Assembly: GCA_023396415.1 (NCBI GenBank) | Contig: JAEWWJ010000042.1 | Location: forward strand, 1 to 7,093 | Origin: Bacteroidota bacterium | Lineage (GTDB): Bacteria > Bacteroidota > Bacteroidia > Bacteroidales > F082 | Reading direction: 5' to 3' | Length of the DNA: 7,093 nucleotides | Shown: piece by piece, positions 6,521-7,093 of the stretch | Layout: each line of letters starts with the position of its first letter | How positions within the stretch are numbered: the stretch's first letter is position 1 | The notes under the pieces: model-generated | Database searches by the model: none | What the model saw: the letters and a program-made list of their open reading frames with translations, nothing else | Told to the model about the DNA's origin: nothing | Made by a program: the position numbers and the translations under genes

Positions 6521-7093
6521 ACTGTCTCAAACAATTTCAAAGATACATTTTAAAAGCAATTCACAACCAAAGATGCTTGCTTTGCGTACGTTGGTTGACT
6601 GTCTCAAACAATTTCAAAGATACATTTTAAAAGCAATTCACAACTCATTGATGAATAGGATTGATCTTGCTGGTACTGTCTCAAACAATTTCAAAGATAC
6701 ATTTTAAAAGCAATTCACAACAAATACGCTCTGGAGGTGCTTACGTGGTTACTGTCTCAAACAATTTCAAAGATACATTTTAAAAGCAATTCACAACTAG
6801 TACAATTATACGTAACAGCTTGAGAGTACTGTCTCAAACAATTTCAAAGATACATTTTAAAAGCAATTCACAACAAACAATTAGAAAGATAGAGGAAGGA
6901 AATAACTGTCTCAAACAATTTCAAAGATACATTTTAAAAGCAATTCACAACGTGGTGCTACTTCATTGCCAGTTGCTGTGAACTGTCTCAAACAATTTCA
7001 AAGATACATTTTAAAAGCAATTCACAACCGTTACAGCTTCTATTTCCCAGCGGTATTTACTGTCTCAAACAATTTCAAAGATACATTTTAAAA
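6521..7093 (-). CRISPR. Type II-C CRISPR array, 47-bp repeats, 7 spacers, cut at right edge
   Basis: Seven complete 47-bp repeats start at 6521, 6598, 6675, 6751, 6828, 6905 and 6982. An eighth starts at 7059 and is cut at the window edge after 35 bp. All copies are identical over the visible length. On the plus strand the repeat begins ACTGTCTCAAACAATTTC and ends GCAATTCACAAC. Spacers are 6568-6597, 6645-6674, 6722-6750, 6798-6827, 6875-6904, 6952-6981 and 7029-7058; six are 30 bp and the third is 29 bp. They differ from each other, and I saw no match to the rest of the window. The crRNA sense is minus, starting GTTGTGAATTGC, because that part pairs with the tracrRNA. The array therefore runs toward the cas genes. 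The targets and PAM cannot be read from this window. Confidence 0.98.
6538..6567 (-). promoter_or_regulatory. Promoter-like boxes inside the repeat (one per repeat)
   Basis: In crRNA sense every repeat has TATCTTTG at repeat positions 23-30, an exact match to the Bacteroidota -7 box TAnnTTTG. GTTG at positions 1-4 could act as the -33 element, 18 nt upstream. Coordinates given are for the first repeat; the same box recurs at 6615-6622, 6692-6699, 6768-6775, 6845-6852, 6922-6929, 6999-7006 and 7076-7083. Transcription would start near repeat position 34-38, about 10 nt before the spacer. Promoters within repeats are established for the type II-C systems of Neisseria and Campylobacter; here it is an inference from the motif. 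Confidence 0.5.

Overview
The window holds an apparently complete, compact type II-C CRISPR-Cas locus, cut off inside its array at the right edge. The host is most likely a member of the Bacteroidota. The evidence for that is A-rich start regions without clear Shine-Dalgarno motifs, promoter-like boxes of the Bacteroidota form TAnnTTTG, a 47-nt repeat with 30-nt spacers, and a large (1400 aa) Cas9 of the kind known from that phylum. I cannot place it below phylum level.

Layout. Positions 1-76 (minus strand) carry the first 25 codons of a gene that leaves the window and looks like the helix-turn-helix start of a transposase or regulator. Positions 77 to about 757 hold no convincing gene, but do contain a degenerate 7-8 bp tandem repeat (155-222). 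A tracrRNA gene lies on the minus strand at about 853-767, with a 22-nt perfect anti-repeat at its 5' end and an intrinsic terminator at its 3' end. cas9 (894-5096), cas1 (5132-6064) and cas2 (6080-6412) follow on the plus strand with gaps of 35 and 15 bp, and look like one operon. A symmetric hairpin flanked by A and T runs (6416-6446) can terminate transcription on both strands. The CRISPR array runs from 6521 to the window end, with seven full identical repeats, an eighth cut by the edge, and seven spacers.

How it works together. Cas1 and Cas2 would insert new spacers. The array and the tracrRNA are both read from the minus strand, opposite to the cas genes. The repeat's 5' part in crRNA sense pairs with the tracrRNA anti-repeat, the duplex is expected to be cut by RNase III, and Cas9 uses the dual RNA to cut DNA. 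All key RuvC and HNH residues of Cas9 are present, so it is predicted to be active. There is no csn2 or cas4, and the array starts about 110 bp after cas2, which fits subtype II-C.

The system type is known. The points most worth a second look are a Bacteroidota-type -10 box inside every repeat, which would let each spacer be transcribed separately; a tracrRNA promoter whose predicted start falls on the first base of the anti-repeat; a copy of the repeat's first eight bases inside the tracrRNA that could fold back on the anti-repeat; mini-ORFs whose stops overlap the cas1 and cas2 starts; and an internal duplication in the Cas9 C-terminal region.
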